Assembly (NCBI GenBank): GCA_049289295.1
Contig: JBATLL010000028.1
Coordinates: 1-23,835 of the forward strand
Direction of reading: 5' to 3'
Origin: BOKV01 sp049289295
GTDB lineage: Bacteria; Pseudomonadota; Alphaproteobacteria; Rhizobiales; Rhizobiaceae
Length of the DNA: 23,835 nucleotides
In this document: positions 14,568-22,770 of the stretch, piece by piece
Numbering within the stretch: position 1 is the first letter of the stretch
Layout: each line of letters starts with the position of its first letter
Program-made: the position numbers and the translations under genes
The notes under the pieces: generated by a model
What the model was told of the DNA's origin: nothing
The model's input: the letters and a program-made list of their open reading frames with translations, nothing else
Database searches by the model: none

Positions 14568-14683
14568 CGCGAACAGGCAGAGGGAGCTGATCCAAGATCA
14601 ATCACAAACAGCTTCAGCCCTGACGGGCGATTGGAATATCAAGAGCATCACGGGGAACGTGGTTCAACAAACGGAGGATTGGG

Positions 14684-16735
14684 ATGAAACACCCACTTAG
14701 AAATCTAATGCTTTGTGGCGCTGCATGGGCAGCGATGGGAAGCGTGGCATTTGCAGAATGCCCTGCTGTTACCGTCGCCGACATGAAGGGCGTTGCTGCA
14801 GGCGAGTTTCCACAGCAGTACGAACTGGCCGAATTCCAGGCCGCCGCAAACTGCACGCTTGAAATGAAGGAAAACCCGGCGATTGGCGACATGAACGCCA
14901 AGATCCAGGGCAATCCGGCATTGCCACCACTGGCTGAACGCCTGCCTGAAGATGCACTGGTCGTCGCGCCTTACGATTCGATCGGCAAGTATGGCGGCAC
15001 GCTCGACGCGCTTTCGAACGCGACCGAAGCTGGCACGTCCGACTTCATGTCGACCCGCCACGTCAACCTTGTCCGCTATTCGGACGACCTCCAGACAATC
15101 GTGCCCAATGTGGCCAAGAGCTGGAAGTGGAACGACGATTACACTGAATTGACATTCACGCTCCGCAAGGGCCACAAATGGTCTGACGGCCAGCCCTTCA
15201 CCGCAGAAGACGTGAAGTTCTGGTACGACAATCTTGCCCTCGATCCGAAGGTGTTCGAAAAGCCGAAGGACTATGTCCTCGTGGGCGGTGAGCGCATGCA
15301 GGTCGAAGTTGTTGACGCGCAGACCGTCATGTTCAAGCTGCCCGCGCCAAAGCCGGGCCTGCTGGCTCACTTCGCGACGCATTACGGACAGGGCTTCCAG
15401 GCCAAGCACTTCCTCGGCCAGTTCCATCCGGCAATCAATGCTGATGCGGACAAGAATGCCCAGGCACTCGGCTTTGCCGATGGCTATGACGCAATCAAGG
15501 CCTACTATGGCAACTCGGACTGGATGGACACAGCAACGCCGATGCTGAACAGCCCGGACAAGGTTGCAAACCTGCCGCTGGCGGCAGCGCCGACGCTGGA
15601 AAGCCACATCGTCATCAAGGAAACCACGGAAGGCCGCCATTTCGTTGCCAACCCGTATTTCCACATGGTCGACACGGCGGGCAACCAGCTTCCCTACATC
15701 AACGAGATGGACGAGCTGTTTGCCAACGACCAGCAGGTGCGCCTGCTGAAACTGGTCAACGGCGAAGTCGACTACAAGGCCCAGTCACTGCAGCTGGCCG
15801 ATGCTCCGCTCCTTCTGGAAAACCAGGAAAAGGGTGGCTACACGATTCAGCTGAAGCCAAAGATCGCCATGCATGCGATCTCGTTCAACGTGACTTCGGA
15901 AGATGCTGAAAAGCGTGCAGTGTTTGGTGACCTTCGGTTCCGGCAGGCCATGTCGGTCGCGCTGAACCGCGAGGAAATCAACAATGTCGCCTATTTCGGT
16001 GAAGGTACGATCCAGCAGTATACCGGCTTCTCGCCGGTGCCGGAATATATCGATCCGAAGTGGAAAACCTTCGCGACCGAATTTGATCCTGAAAGCGCGA
16101 AGAAGCTTCTCGACGAAGTTGGCGTCGTGGACAAGGATGGCGATGGCAATCGCGATCTGCCAAGCGGTGCTCCACTCGTTCTGAACCTTCAATTCGCCAC
16201 GCAGGGCATTGCAGGTCAGGTCGTGGAACTGATCGGTCAGCATTGGGCCAATGTCGGCATCAAGACGACCGTGAAGGAAGTCACGCCGGACGAATACCGT
16301 TCCGCACAGTCGTCGAACCAGCTTGACGTCGGTTTGTGGGAAAAGGGCCAGCCGCTCGGCATCATACTCGGCAACAACGAACTGTGGGTTCCGCCGTTCG
16401 AGAACTACTTCGCACACCGCTCAGGCATGCTGTGGGCAGAGTGGGTCGATTCCAAGGGTGAAAAGGGCGTCGAGCCGCCTGCATACGTGAAGAAGCTGAT
16501 CGAGGACATCAACAAGTTCCAGTCGACTCCGTCGGGAACAGATGAGTTCAAGGCGCTTGCTGCGAGCCTGGTGGATAACATGACCGGCAGCCTGCTGTTC
16601 ATCGGTACGGCGCTGACGCCAGACCCGATCTACCATCGCAATGCGCTGAAGAACTTCCCCGAGTTCAAGACTGCGTCCTACGAGTACTACCGGACCTATC
16701 CGTACCGTCCGGCTCAGTGGTACCTCGACGAGTAA
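14684..16735 (+). CDS. ABC importer periplasmic substrate-binding protein (peptide/nickel family, SBP_bac_5)
   Basis: The 683-residue product has a signal peptide cleaved after about residue 24 (GSVAFA-E; no lipobox). About 75 extra residues with Cys26 and Cys57 follow before the usual start of the fold at IGKYGGTL. Family landmarks follow: PNVAKSWKWNDDYTELTFTLRKGHKWSDGQPFTAEDVKFWYDN in pieces, then DLRFRQAMSVALNREEIN and FDPESAKKLLDEVG. It is longer than typical Opp/Dpp proteins (about 530 residues) and belongs to a long alphaproteobacterial-like subgroup. GGAGGA five bases before ATG fixes the start. The ligand is unknown; the family binds peptides but also opines, sugars and modified compounds. 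A stem-loop follows the stop, before the permease genes. Confidence 0.93.
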   Translation: MKHPLRNLMLCGAAWAAMGSVAFAECPAVTVADMKGVAAGEFPQQYELAEFQAAANCTLEMKENPAIGDMNAKIQGNPALPPLAERLPEDALVVAPYDSIGKYGGTLDALSNATEAGTSDFMSTRHVNLVRYSDDLQTIVPNVAKSWKWNDDYTELTFTLRKGHKWSDGQPFTAEDVKFWYDNLALDPKVFEKPKDYVLVGGERMQVEVVDAQTVMFKLPAPKPGLLAHFATHYGQGFQAKHFLGQFHPAINADADKNAQALGFADGYDAIKAYYGNSDWMDTATPMLNSPDKVANLPLAAAPTLESHIVIKETTEGRHFVANPYFHMVDTAGNQLPYINEMDELFANDQQVRLLKLVNGEVDYKAQSLQLADAPLLLENQEKGGYTIQLKPKIAMHAISFNVTSEDAEKRAVFGDLRFRQAMSVALNREEINNVAYFGEGTIQQYTGFSPVPEYIDPKWKTFATEFDPESAKKLLDEVGVVDKDGDGNRDLPSGAPLVLNLQFATQGIAGQVVELIGQHWANVGIKTTVKEVTPDEYRSAQSSNQLDVGLWEKGQPLGIILGNNELWVPPFENYFAHRSGMLWAEWVDSKGEKGVEPPAYVKKLIEDINKFQSTPSGTDEFKALAASLVDNMTGSLLFIGTALTPDPIYHRNALKNFPEFKTASYEYYRTYPYRPAQWYLDE

Positions 16736-16757
16736 GCCGCAGGGCTTTCCGCTAAAA

Positions 16758-16789
16758 CCGGTCGGGCAATCCCTCGATTGCCCGGCCGG
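16758..16789 (+). promoter_or_regulatory. Intercistronic stem-loop after the binding protein gene
   Basis: A 13-bp stem (CCGGTCGGGCAAT with ATTGCCCGGCCGG, one G-U wobble) closes on a 6-base loop. No T-run follows. Such hairpins after binding-protein genes protect the upstream message from 3' decay or partly terminate, so that more binding protein than permease is made; that role is inferred. Confidence 0.7.
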
Positions 16790-16845
16790 AATCCAACATC
16801 CTGTCTGGCAGATCGCCGGGCATCAAGCTGGAAGTTCGTACGGGT

Positions 16846-17853
16846 ATGCAACAGTTCATTCAATTCGTGATTGGCCGCGCAGTAATGGCACTGGTCACGC
16901 TGTTGACAGTATCATTGATCGTTTTCACGCTGATGGAAATGGTGCCAGGCACTTGTGCGGAACGCTATCTGGCGTTCAAGAACACGCAGGGCTCACAGAT
17001 TTCCATTGCGGACATCGAGGCCGAGGAAAAGCGCCTCGGGCTTGACCGACCCTTCCTGATACGTTGGGGAAGCTGGGTCGGGAACGTGTTCGTCAAAGGC
17101 GAATTCGGTGACAGCTGCATCCTGCGCCTGAACATCAACCAGCTCCTGTCCGACAAGTTCTGGATTTCCCTGGGTATCTGTCTGGCTGCCCTGTTCCTGT
17201 CCTATCTGATAGCCGTTCCCGTGGGGATATATGCCGCCAACTCGACGAGTGCGGCGACGAACAACGCGTTGCGACTCATCAGCTATCTCGGCCTTGCGCT
17301 GCCGAACTTCCTGCTCGCCCTCATCATCATGCTCTTTTCAACGGTGGTGTTTGGCGACTCGCTGACAGGACTGTTTTCCAAGGAATTCCGCGACGCTGCC
17401 TGGTCATGGGCAAAGCTTCAGGATTTCCTGTCGCGGGCCTGGCTCCCGATATTCATTCTTGGCTGGTCGGCTACCGCCTTTGCGCTGCAAACGGTTCGCG
17501 CACTGATGCTGGACGAGATCGGGAAACTCTACGTGACCGCAGCTTCAGCGCGCGGGATCAGCGGGTCGAAACTCCTTTGGCGCTATCCGGCACGCCATGC
17601 GCTTGGTCCGGTCGTCAACTCGCTCGGATTTGACCTCAACCGAATTTTCAACGAATTGCCGATCGTCGCGATGATCCTCACCCTAACGGAAGCCGGATCA
17701 TTGCTGATCGAGTCGCTTGCGCGATCCAATGACCAGCAGCTGGCAGGTGCCATCATCTTTCTTCTTACTGCCAGCATCGTTGCGATCAATTTCATCACCG
17801 ACGTGATGCTCGCATTGCTCGATCCGCGCGTGCGCAAGGGCCTGATGGGGTAG
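16846..17853 (+). CDS. ABC importer permease, DppB/OppB/YejB type
   Basis: This 335-residue inner-membrane permease starts with an N-terminal helix (FVIGRAVMALVTLLTVSLIVF) and has the family block MVPGTCAERYL, a periplasmic loop to about residue 105, and five further hydrophobic segments. The cytoplasmic EAA-like loop that contacts the ATPase is YVTAASARGISGSKLLWRYPARHA in pieces near residues 225-250. It pairs with the second permease, whose ATG begins two bases after this stop. The ribosome binding site before ATG 16846 is weak (GGAAG at about 13 bases), which fits lower expression than the binding protein. Confidence 0.92.
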   Translation: MQQFIQFVIGRAVMALVTLLTVSLIVFTLMEMVPGTCAERYLAFKNTQGSQISIADIEAEEKRLGLDRPFLIRWGSWVGNVFVKGEFGDSCILRLNINQLLSDKFWISLGICLAALFLSYLIAVPVGIYAANSTSAATNNALRLISYLGLALPNFLLALIIMLFSTVVFGDSLTGLFSKEFRDAAWSWAKLQDFLSRAWLPIFILGWSATAFALQTVRALMLDEIGKLYVTAASARGISGSKLLWRYPARHALGPVVNSLGFDLNRIFNELPIVAMILTLTEAGSLLIESLARSNDQQLAGAIIFLLTASIVAINFITDVMLALLDPRVRKGLMG

Positions 17854-17855
17854 TC

Positions 17856-19049
17856 ATGTTCTGGAAAAAGAAAAAGAAGGAAACCGGAGTCGACCAGAAA
17901 TCCAAGGAAGCCTATTTCACGGCTTCCCAGGGGCAGCTCATCTGGTCGCGCTTCAAGAGCAACCGCACCACGATGATTGCCGCATGGGCGCTGGTCATCA
18001 TGATCCTGATGGGCCTGTTCGCGCCTTTCCTGTCGCCTTATGATCCTTCGATTGCAGGACGCGACGCAAGTTACGAAAATGGTGCGCCGCAGTTACCGAA
18101 ATTCTGGGACGAGAACGGCTTTTCCGCGCGACCCTTCATTTATGCGACCGAGCGGGAAAGGTCGATCAAGACAAACTTCCGCTGGGTGGTTACGGAAAAT
18201 CGGGACAAGCGGCTCTACGTCCATTTTTTCGTTAAGGACTGGCGGTACAGTTTCCTTGACGTCAACTGGGACCTGCCCGGGACGTGGTTCGACATCGAAT
18301 TCAAGGCTTTGACCTTCGAGACGCACCTGTTCGGGGTTGATTCCGGCAAGATCCACCTGTTCGGCACCGATGCGAGCGGCAAGGACATCTTCTCACGCAC
18401 GCTGCATGCGATCTGGACATCGCTGGCGGTTGGCACGCTTGGTGTCTTCATCGCTTTCGTGCTGGCGCTGATCATCGGCGGGGTGTCTGGCTATTATGGC
18501 GGCTGGATCGATTCCGTCCTGCAGATGATAACCGATGCGATCCGGACGGTGCCGCCGATCCCGCTGTTCATGGCGCTTGCCGCCTTCATGCCCGATCACT
18601 GGAGTTCCGAGACGCGGTTCTTCTTCATCTCGATCATTCTGGGCTTTATCGGCTGGCCGACGCTGGCGCGCCGTATCAGAACCCACCTGCTGACCGAGCG
18701 GGCGCAAGAATATGTGCTTGCAGCCGAACTGTGCGGCGCTTCCTCTACCCATGTCATCCGGCGTCACCTTCTGCCGAGTTTCACAAGCTACATAATCGTC
18801 GATCTGATGATTTCATTTCCCTACATGGTGCGCTCGGAGACTGCCCTGTCGTTCATTGGCCTAGGCCTCAAGGATCCTGTGAATTCACTTGGGGCACTGA
18901 TGCAGAACGTCTCACAGGCGGACGTGTTGCTGAATTATCAATGGTATTTCATTCCGGTCATTTTCTTCATTGCATTCGTGCTTGCCTTCGTCTTCGTGGG
19001 TGATGGTTTGCGTGATGCGGCCGATCCGTATTCGGGAACCAAGAAATGA
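17856..19049 (+). CDS. ABC importer permease, DppC/YejE type with large periplasmic insertion
   Basis: This 397-residue permease has a Lys-rich N-terminus, a first membrane helix (about 41-63) and then roughly 100 periplasmic residues before LFGTDASGKDIFSR, the conserved entry to the main domain. That insertion is larger than in DppC or OppC (about 300 residues) and recalls YejE. Four to five further helices and an EAA loop (YVLAAELCGASSTHVIRRHL near 285-305) follow. Its stop overlaps the next ATG by 4 bp. The inserted region may help dock the unusually long binding protein. Confidence 0.92.
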   Translation: MFWKKKKKETGVDQKSKEAYFTASQGQLIWSRFKSNRTTMIAAWALVIMILMGLFAPFLSPYDPSIAGRDASYENGAPQLPKFWDENGFSARPFIYATERERSIKTNFRWVVTENRDKRLYVHFFVKDWRYSFLDVNWDLPGTWFDIEFKALTFETHLFGVDSGKIHLFGTDASGKDIFSRTLHAIWTSLAVGTLGVFIAFVLALIIGGVSGYYGGWIDSVLQMITDAIRTVPPIPLFMALAAFMPDHWSSETRFFFISIILGFIGWPTLARRIRTHLLTERAQEYVLAAELCGASSTHVIRRHLLPSFTSYIIVDLMISFPYMVRSETALSFIGLGLKDPVNSLGALMQNVSQADVLLNYQWYFIPVIFFIAFVLAFVFVGDGLRDAADPYSGTKK

Positions 19050-20059
19050 GCGGTGCGTTGATCTCCGTAAAGGATCTGACGATCCGTTTTGCAACCGACG
19101 AGGGGCTGGTGACGGCCGTCGAGAAGGTTTCCTTCGATATCGCACCGGGCGAAGTCATGGGCCTAGTCGGGGAAAGCGGCTCCGGCAAGTCGGTTACCGC
19201 CAAGGCGCTGATGCGGCTCAATGCGGGCAATACACGTTATGGCGAAGAAAGCAGCATCAAGCTCAATCTCGAAAACAGCTCGGTGGACGTGTTGTCCCTC
19301 AAGAGCGATCTCGACATGCGGGTGGTGCGCGGGGGCGCGGTCTCGATGATCTTCCAGGAGCCGATGGCCAGTTTCGCGCCTGCGATCAGCATCGGCAACC
19401 AGATGGTGGAGCAACTGCAGATTCACACGCGCCTGACCAAGGCAGAAGCCAGGGAATTGTCCATCGAGATGCTGGCGAGGGTCGGCATACCCGAGCCTGG
19501 GCGGCGTTTCGATCAGTTTGCCTTCGAGTTTTCCGGTGGCATGCGCCAACGCGCCATGATTGCCATGGCGTTGTCGACCAAGCCCAAGCTTCTGATTGCA
19601 GACGAACCGACCACGGCACTCGACGTCACCATCCAGGCTCAGGTCATCGACCTGATGAAGGATCTGGTTCGCGAATTCGGCATGGCTATCCTGTTCATCA
19701 CCCATGATCTCGGCGTAATCGCGCAAACCGCGGACAAGGTCGCTGTGATGTATCTGGGCCGCATCGTGGAAAAGGGAACGGTTCGCGAAGTCATCCGCAA
19801 CCCGCAGCATCCCTACACGCAGGGCCTCCTGAATGCGCTGCCCAAGCTGAGCGATCTCGACGCGCCGCTGACACCTGTTCCAGGCGATATTCCCTCGCCG
19901 CTGGAAAGGCCTTCAGGCTGCGTCTTCCATACGCGATGCCCGGCCATTCTGGGCGATCGCTGCAAGCAGGAAATTCCGGGCTATCACTCGCCAGCTCCTG
20001 GCCGGCAGGTTGCCTGCCACCTGCTGGATGAAAAGAAGGCAAGGGGGGCGCGGCAATGA
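19046..20059 (+). CDS. ABC importer ATPase, DppD/OppD type
   Basis: This 337-residue ATPase powers the importer at the inner face of the membrane. Walker A is GESGSGKSV (about residues 39-47), the signature is FSGGMRQRAMIA, Walker B is LLIADEPTTALD, and the H-loop is FITHDLGVIAQ. The C-terminal peptide-importer domain reads NPQHPYTQGLLNALP and then PSGCVFHTRCP, with four Cys (GC, RC, RC, AC) spaced as in DppD/OppD proteins that can hold an iron-sulfur cluster. The gene overlaps both neighbours by 4 bp (ATGA), showing tight translational coupling. Confidence 0.95.
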   Translation: MSGALISVKDLTIRFATDEGLVTAVEKVSFDIAPGEVMGLVGESGSGKSVTAKALMRLNAGNTRYGEESSIKLNLENSSVDVLSLKSDLDMRVVRGGAVSMIFQEPMASFAPAISIGNQMVEQLQIHTRLTKAEARELSIEMLARVGIPEPGRRFDQFAFEFSGGMRQRAMIAMALSTKPKLLIADEPTTALDVTIQAQVIDLMKDLVREFGMAILFITHDLGVIAQTADKVAVMYLGRIVEKGTVREVIRNPQHPYTQGLLNALPKLSDLDAPLTPVPGDIPSPLERPSGCVFHTRCPAILGDRCKQEIPGYHSPAPGRQVACHLLDEKKARGARQ

Positions 20060-21159
20060 GCAAGCCAGTGATCTCCGCCGCCAATCTTTCGGTCAAGTAC
20101 CAGATCGGCAATCCGCTTTTCGGCAACGCCGTCTATCTCAACGCCGTCGACAATGTCACGATCGAGATACAGAAGGGCAATTTTTACGGGCTGGTTGGCG
20201 AATCCGGATCTGGAAAGACAACGCTTGGCCGCGCCTTGCTGAAAGCTGCGCCAATTTCCGGCGGGCATGTTCACTACAGCGATGACGAGGTTGCCTACGA
20301 TCTGGCGCGTATCTCGAAGACGCAGTTGAAGGACTATCGCAAGCGCGCGCAGCTGATCTTCCAGGATCCTTATGCTGCCCTTTCGCCGCGCATGACAGTG
20401 CGCGACATCATCGCGGAACCGCTGGAAGTCATGGGACTGACACGCACCCGCGAGGAAACCGATGCGCGTGTGCGCGAGATCGCGGCGAAGTGTCGTTTGA
20501 ACCTCGAACATCTGCGCCGGTTCCCGCACGCCTTTTCCGGTGGCCAAAGGCAGCGCATTTCCATCGCACGCGCGCTGGTTTCCGGTCCCCGTTTCATCGT
20601 GGCCGATGAAAGCGTTGCTGCACTGGACGTTTCCATCCAGGCTGACGTTCTCAATCTGCTGAAGCAGATCCAGCGTGACATGGGAATTTCCTTCCTGTTC
20701 ATCAGTCACGATCTTTCGGTCGTTTCGCATGTCTGCGACCATGTGGCGGTGATGTATCTGGGTGGGCTGGTGGAGACCGCGCCAACCCGCCAGCTCTTCA
20801 ACAAGCCACGCCATCCCTATACGAATGCCCTGCTGTCAGCGATCCCGGCACTTGATCCAGACGACAAGGGCAGGGCCGAGAAACTCGAAGGTGAGATTCC
20901 GTCCCCGACAAACCCGCCTTCGGGCTGCAAGTTCCACACGCGTTGCCGCTTTGCAAAATCAAGATGCAAGCAGGAAGTTCCCGCGTTGAGGGAATTGGCA
21001 AAGGAGCATTTCGTGGCTTGCCATTTTGCCGAGGAATTCGATTTCACCGGGCGCTATGGCGCAGCAAAGAGCGAGCCGGCTGCAAGGCCGAAGGCTGCCG
21101 CGAAGAAGGCAACCGGCAAGCCCGCTGTGTCACGCTCACCAAAAGGGAAAAAGAAATAA
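20056..21159 (+). CDS. ABC importer ATPase, DppF/OppF type
   Basis: The 367-residue partner ATPase has Walker A GESGSGKTT, signature FSGGQRQRISIARAL, Walker B FIVADESVAALD (Ser where Pro is usual after Glu), and H-loop FISHDLSVVSH. The C-terminal domain contains PRHPYTNALLSAIP and PSGCKFHTRC with the four-Cys pattern. After residue about 330 it ends in an Ala/Lys/Pro-rich tail of about 35 residues (KAAAKKATGKPA, PKGKKK), which is not part of the family fold. The downstream hydrolase gene starts four bases after its stop. Confidence 0.95.
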   Translation: MSKPVISAANLSVKYQIGNPLFGNAVYLNAVDNVTIEIQKGNFYGLVGESGSGKTTLGRALLKAAPISGGHVHYSDDEVAYDLARISKTQLKDYRKRAQLIFQDPYAALSPRMTVRDIIAEPLEVMGLTRTREETDARVREIAAKCRLNLEHLRRFPHAFSGGQRQRISIARALVSGPRFIVADESVAALDVSIQADVLNLLKQIQRDMGISFLFISHDLSVVSHVCDHVAVMYLGGLVETAPTRQLFNKPRHPYTNALLSAIPALDPDDKGRAEKLEGEIPSPTNPPSGCKFHTRCRFAKSRCKQEVPALRELAKEHFVACHFAEEFDFTGRYGAAKSEPAARPKAAAKKATGKPAVSRSPKGKKK

Positions 21160-21163
21160 CAGC

Positions 21164-22669
21164 ATGGGCGGAGGGAATGTCCTTTTCATCACGCTCGACC
21201 AGATGCGGGCGGATATCCTCCGCGGGCGCTATGCTGGCCTGGTGCCAACGCCGAACATGGATCGGCTTGCGCAAAGCGGCGTAACGTTCGAAAGCCATTT
21301 CACGGTTACCGTTCCCTGCGGGCCGGCGCGCGCAAGCCTGCTGACCGGCCTTTATGCCATGAACCACCGTTCCATTCGCAACGGAACACCCCTTGCGCGC
21401 CACCATGCGACGCTCGCCACCGAGGCACGCAAGGCAGGCTATGAACCGCTGCTTTTCGGCTACACGGATTCAACGCCGGACCCGACCGGCATGGATCCGG
21501 AGGATCCGGACCTGCGGAGCTATGAAGGCCTGTCGCCCGGCTTTCGCGAACTGGTGGAGATGCGGCTGGATGATGGGCTGCAATGGCCTGCCTATCTCAG
21601 ATTGAGGGGATATCCCGTCAATCCAGCTTCGACGATGACGCTTGCGGAACTGTACCGTCCGGTTCCCGAAAAGGGGAACATGCCGAAAATCGGCGATCCG
21701 GCCTTCTACAAGGCGCAGGACAGTGACACTGCCTACCTGACGGACAGGACGCTGGAGGCGCTGGACATTCGCCAGAACAAGCCATGGTTTGCTCACCTTA
21801 CCTACATCAGGCCACATCCTCCGCTGGTTGCTCCCGAACCCTGGAATCGCTTTGTCGATCCGGCATCGCTTCCCCAGGATGCAACGGCTGCCCCCGACCA
21901 CCCCTTCATGGATGCCTGGTTCAGTGAAGCTGCGGCTCGAAGCCTCTATTGGGGGTTTGATGGCGATTGCGCCAACATGAGTGGGGAAGATCGTGCTGCG
22001 CTGCGCGCGGTCTATTTCGGCCTTGTTGGCGAAGTCGATCACCATCTGGGCAGGGTGCTCGACTGGCTTGATGAAACCGGTCAGGCCGATCGCACGCTGA
22101 TCATCTTCACGGCCGATCATGGCGAAATGCTTGGCGACAAGAAAATGTGGGGCAAGGAAAGCGTCTTCGACGCGGCCTTCAGCGTTCCACTGATCATCCG
22201 GGATCCATCGAGGCGTGCGCATGGCGGAAAGCGCATCACGCGCCTGACGGAATCGGTCGATATTGCACCGACAATTCTCGACTGGATCGGGCGAACTCCA
22301 CCCGACGCAATGGATGGCAAATCCCTTCTGACAGCCCTTGACGATAAAAACCTGCCGACGCGCACTTCCGTTCTGATGGAAGCGGACTTTTCACACCCCG
22401 ACAAGCCGACACGGTTCCAGCGCCATATGGGCCTTGATTCCTACAAGTGCCATGCAACCATCCTGCGGGAAGAGAAATGGAAATATATCCATTTCGGCGG
22501 CGGCGTTGCGCCCATGCTTTTCGATATGGAAAACGATCCGGACGAAACCTGCGATCTGGCACGCGAGCATGTTCACGCTGGCCAGGTTGCCAGAATGCGG
22601 GGGCGGCTGATCGATCGCATGAACGAGCGCAGGGATCGGCGCCTGACGCAGATTTCCATCGGGACCTGA
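21164..22669 (+). CDS. Sulfatase-family hydrolase, phosphonate monoester hydrolase-like
   Basis: The 501-residue protein belongs to the formylglycine-dependent sulfatases of the alkaline phosphatase superfamily. Cys52 in VPCGPARASLLTGLY is the residue that would be converted to formylglycine. Metal ligands fit: D12-Q13 in LDQMRAD and D318-H319 in FTADHGEMLGD. MNHRSIRNGTPL, GYTDSTPDP and YIRPHPPLVAPEPW recall the Rhizobium/Burkholderia phosphonate monoester hydrolases more than arylsulfatases; those enzymes also cleave sulfate, phosphate and sulfonate esters. The frame is open upstream into the ATPase gene, but ATG 21164 directly precedes the conserved NVLFITLDQ start. No signal peptide is seen, so it acts in the cytoplasm on an imported ester. 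A formylglycine-generating enzyme is not encoded here. Confidence 0.9.
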   Translation: MGGGNVLFITLDQMRADILRGRYAGLVPTPNMDRLAQSGVTFESHFTVTVPCGPARASLLTGLYAMNHRSIRNGTPLARHHATLATEARKAGYEPLLFGYTDSTPDPTGMDPEDPDLRSYEGLSPGFRELVEMRLDDGLQWPAYLRLRGYPVNPASTMTLAELYRPVPEKGNMPKIGDPAFYKAQDSDTAYLTDRTLEALDIRQNKPWFAHLTYIRPHPPLVAPEPWNRFVDPASLPQDATAAPDHPFMDAWFSEAAARSLYWGFDGDCANMSGEDRAALRAVYFGLVGEVDHHLGRVLDWLDETGQADRTLIIFTADHGEMLGDKKMWGKESVFDAAFSVPLIIRDPSRRAHGGKRITRLTESVDIAPTILDWIGRTPPDAMDGKSLLTALDDKNLPTRTSVLMEADFSHPDKPTRFQRHMGLDSYKCHATILREEKWKYIHFGGGVAPMLFDMENDPDETCDLAREHVHAGQVARMRGRLIDRMNERRDRRLTQISIGT

Positions 22670-22770
22670 CAGGGCATGTTTTCAAGGAAAAAAGCTGGCG
22701 CTGACCGGGTCGAGCAATGACCCACTAGCCGGAAGGCAGGGCGAATAATCATCAAGAGGGAAAAGCAGAA

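Larger units (their letters stand above)
14345..14683. other. 339-bp divergent promoter region (acyltransferase operon / ABC importer operon)
   Basis: No gene is seen. It contains a palindrome with GCAAT/ATTGC half-sites (14459-14473, with further half-sites at 14421 and 14440), a possible sigma-70 promoter toward the importer (14477-14504), AGTGCACT (14534-14541), a leader hairpin (14544-14567) and the GGAGGA ribosome binding site of the binding protein gene. A promoter for the acyltransferase gene must lie in the left part, but I cannot place it. Confidence 0.6.

Noticed and set aside
14587..14601. CTGAT...ATCAA in the importer leader as an FNR box
   Set aside because: The spacer is five bases rather than four and the first half-site is imperfect.
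18970..19707. Plus-strand open frame of 245 codons overlapping the first ATPase gene
   Set aside because: It is a shifted frame of the ATPase gene, whose Walker motifs are intact in the true frame.
21026..21163. An upstream extension of the sulfatase-family protein into the ATPase gene
   Set aside because: The extension is a shifted reading of the ATPase tail and is Arg-rich; the family's conserved N-terminus starts right after ATG 21164.
22707..22723. Hairpin GGGTC/GACCC between the hydrolase and dehydrogenase genes as a terminator
   Set aside because: Only five base pairs and no T-run, so it gives no good reason to split the operon.
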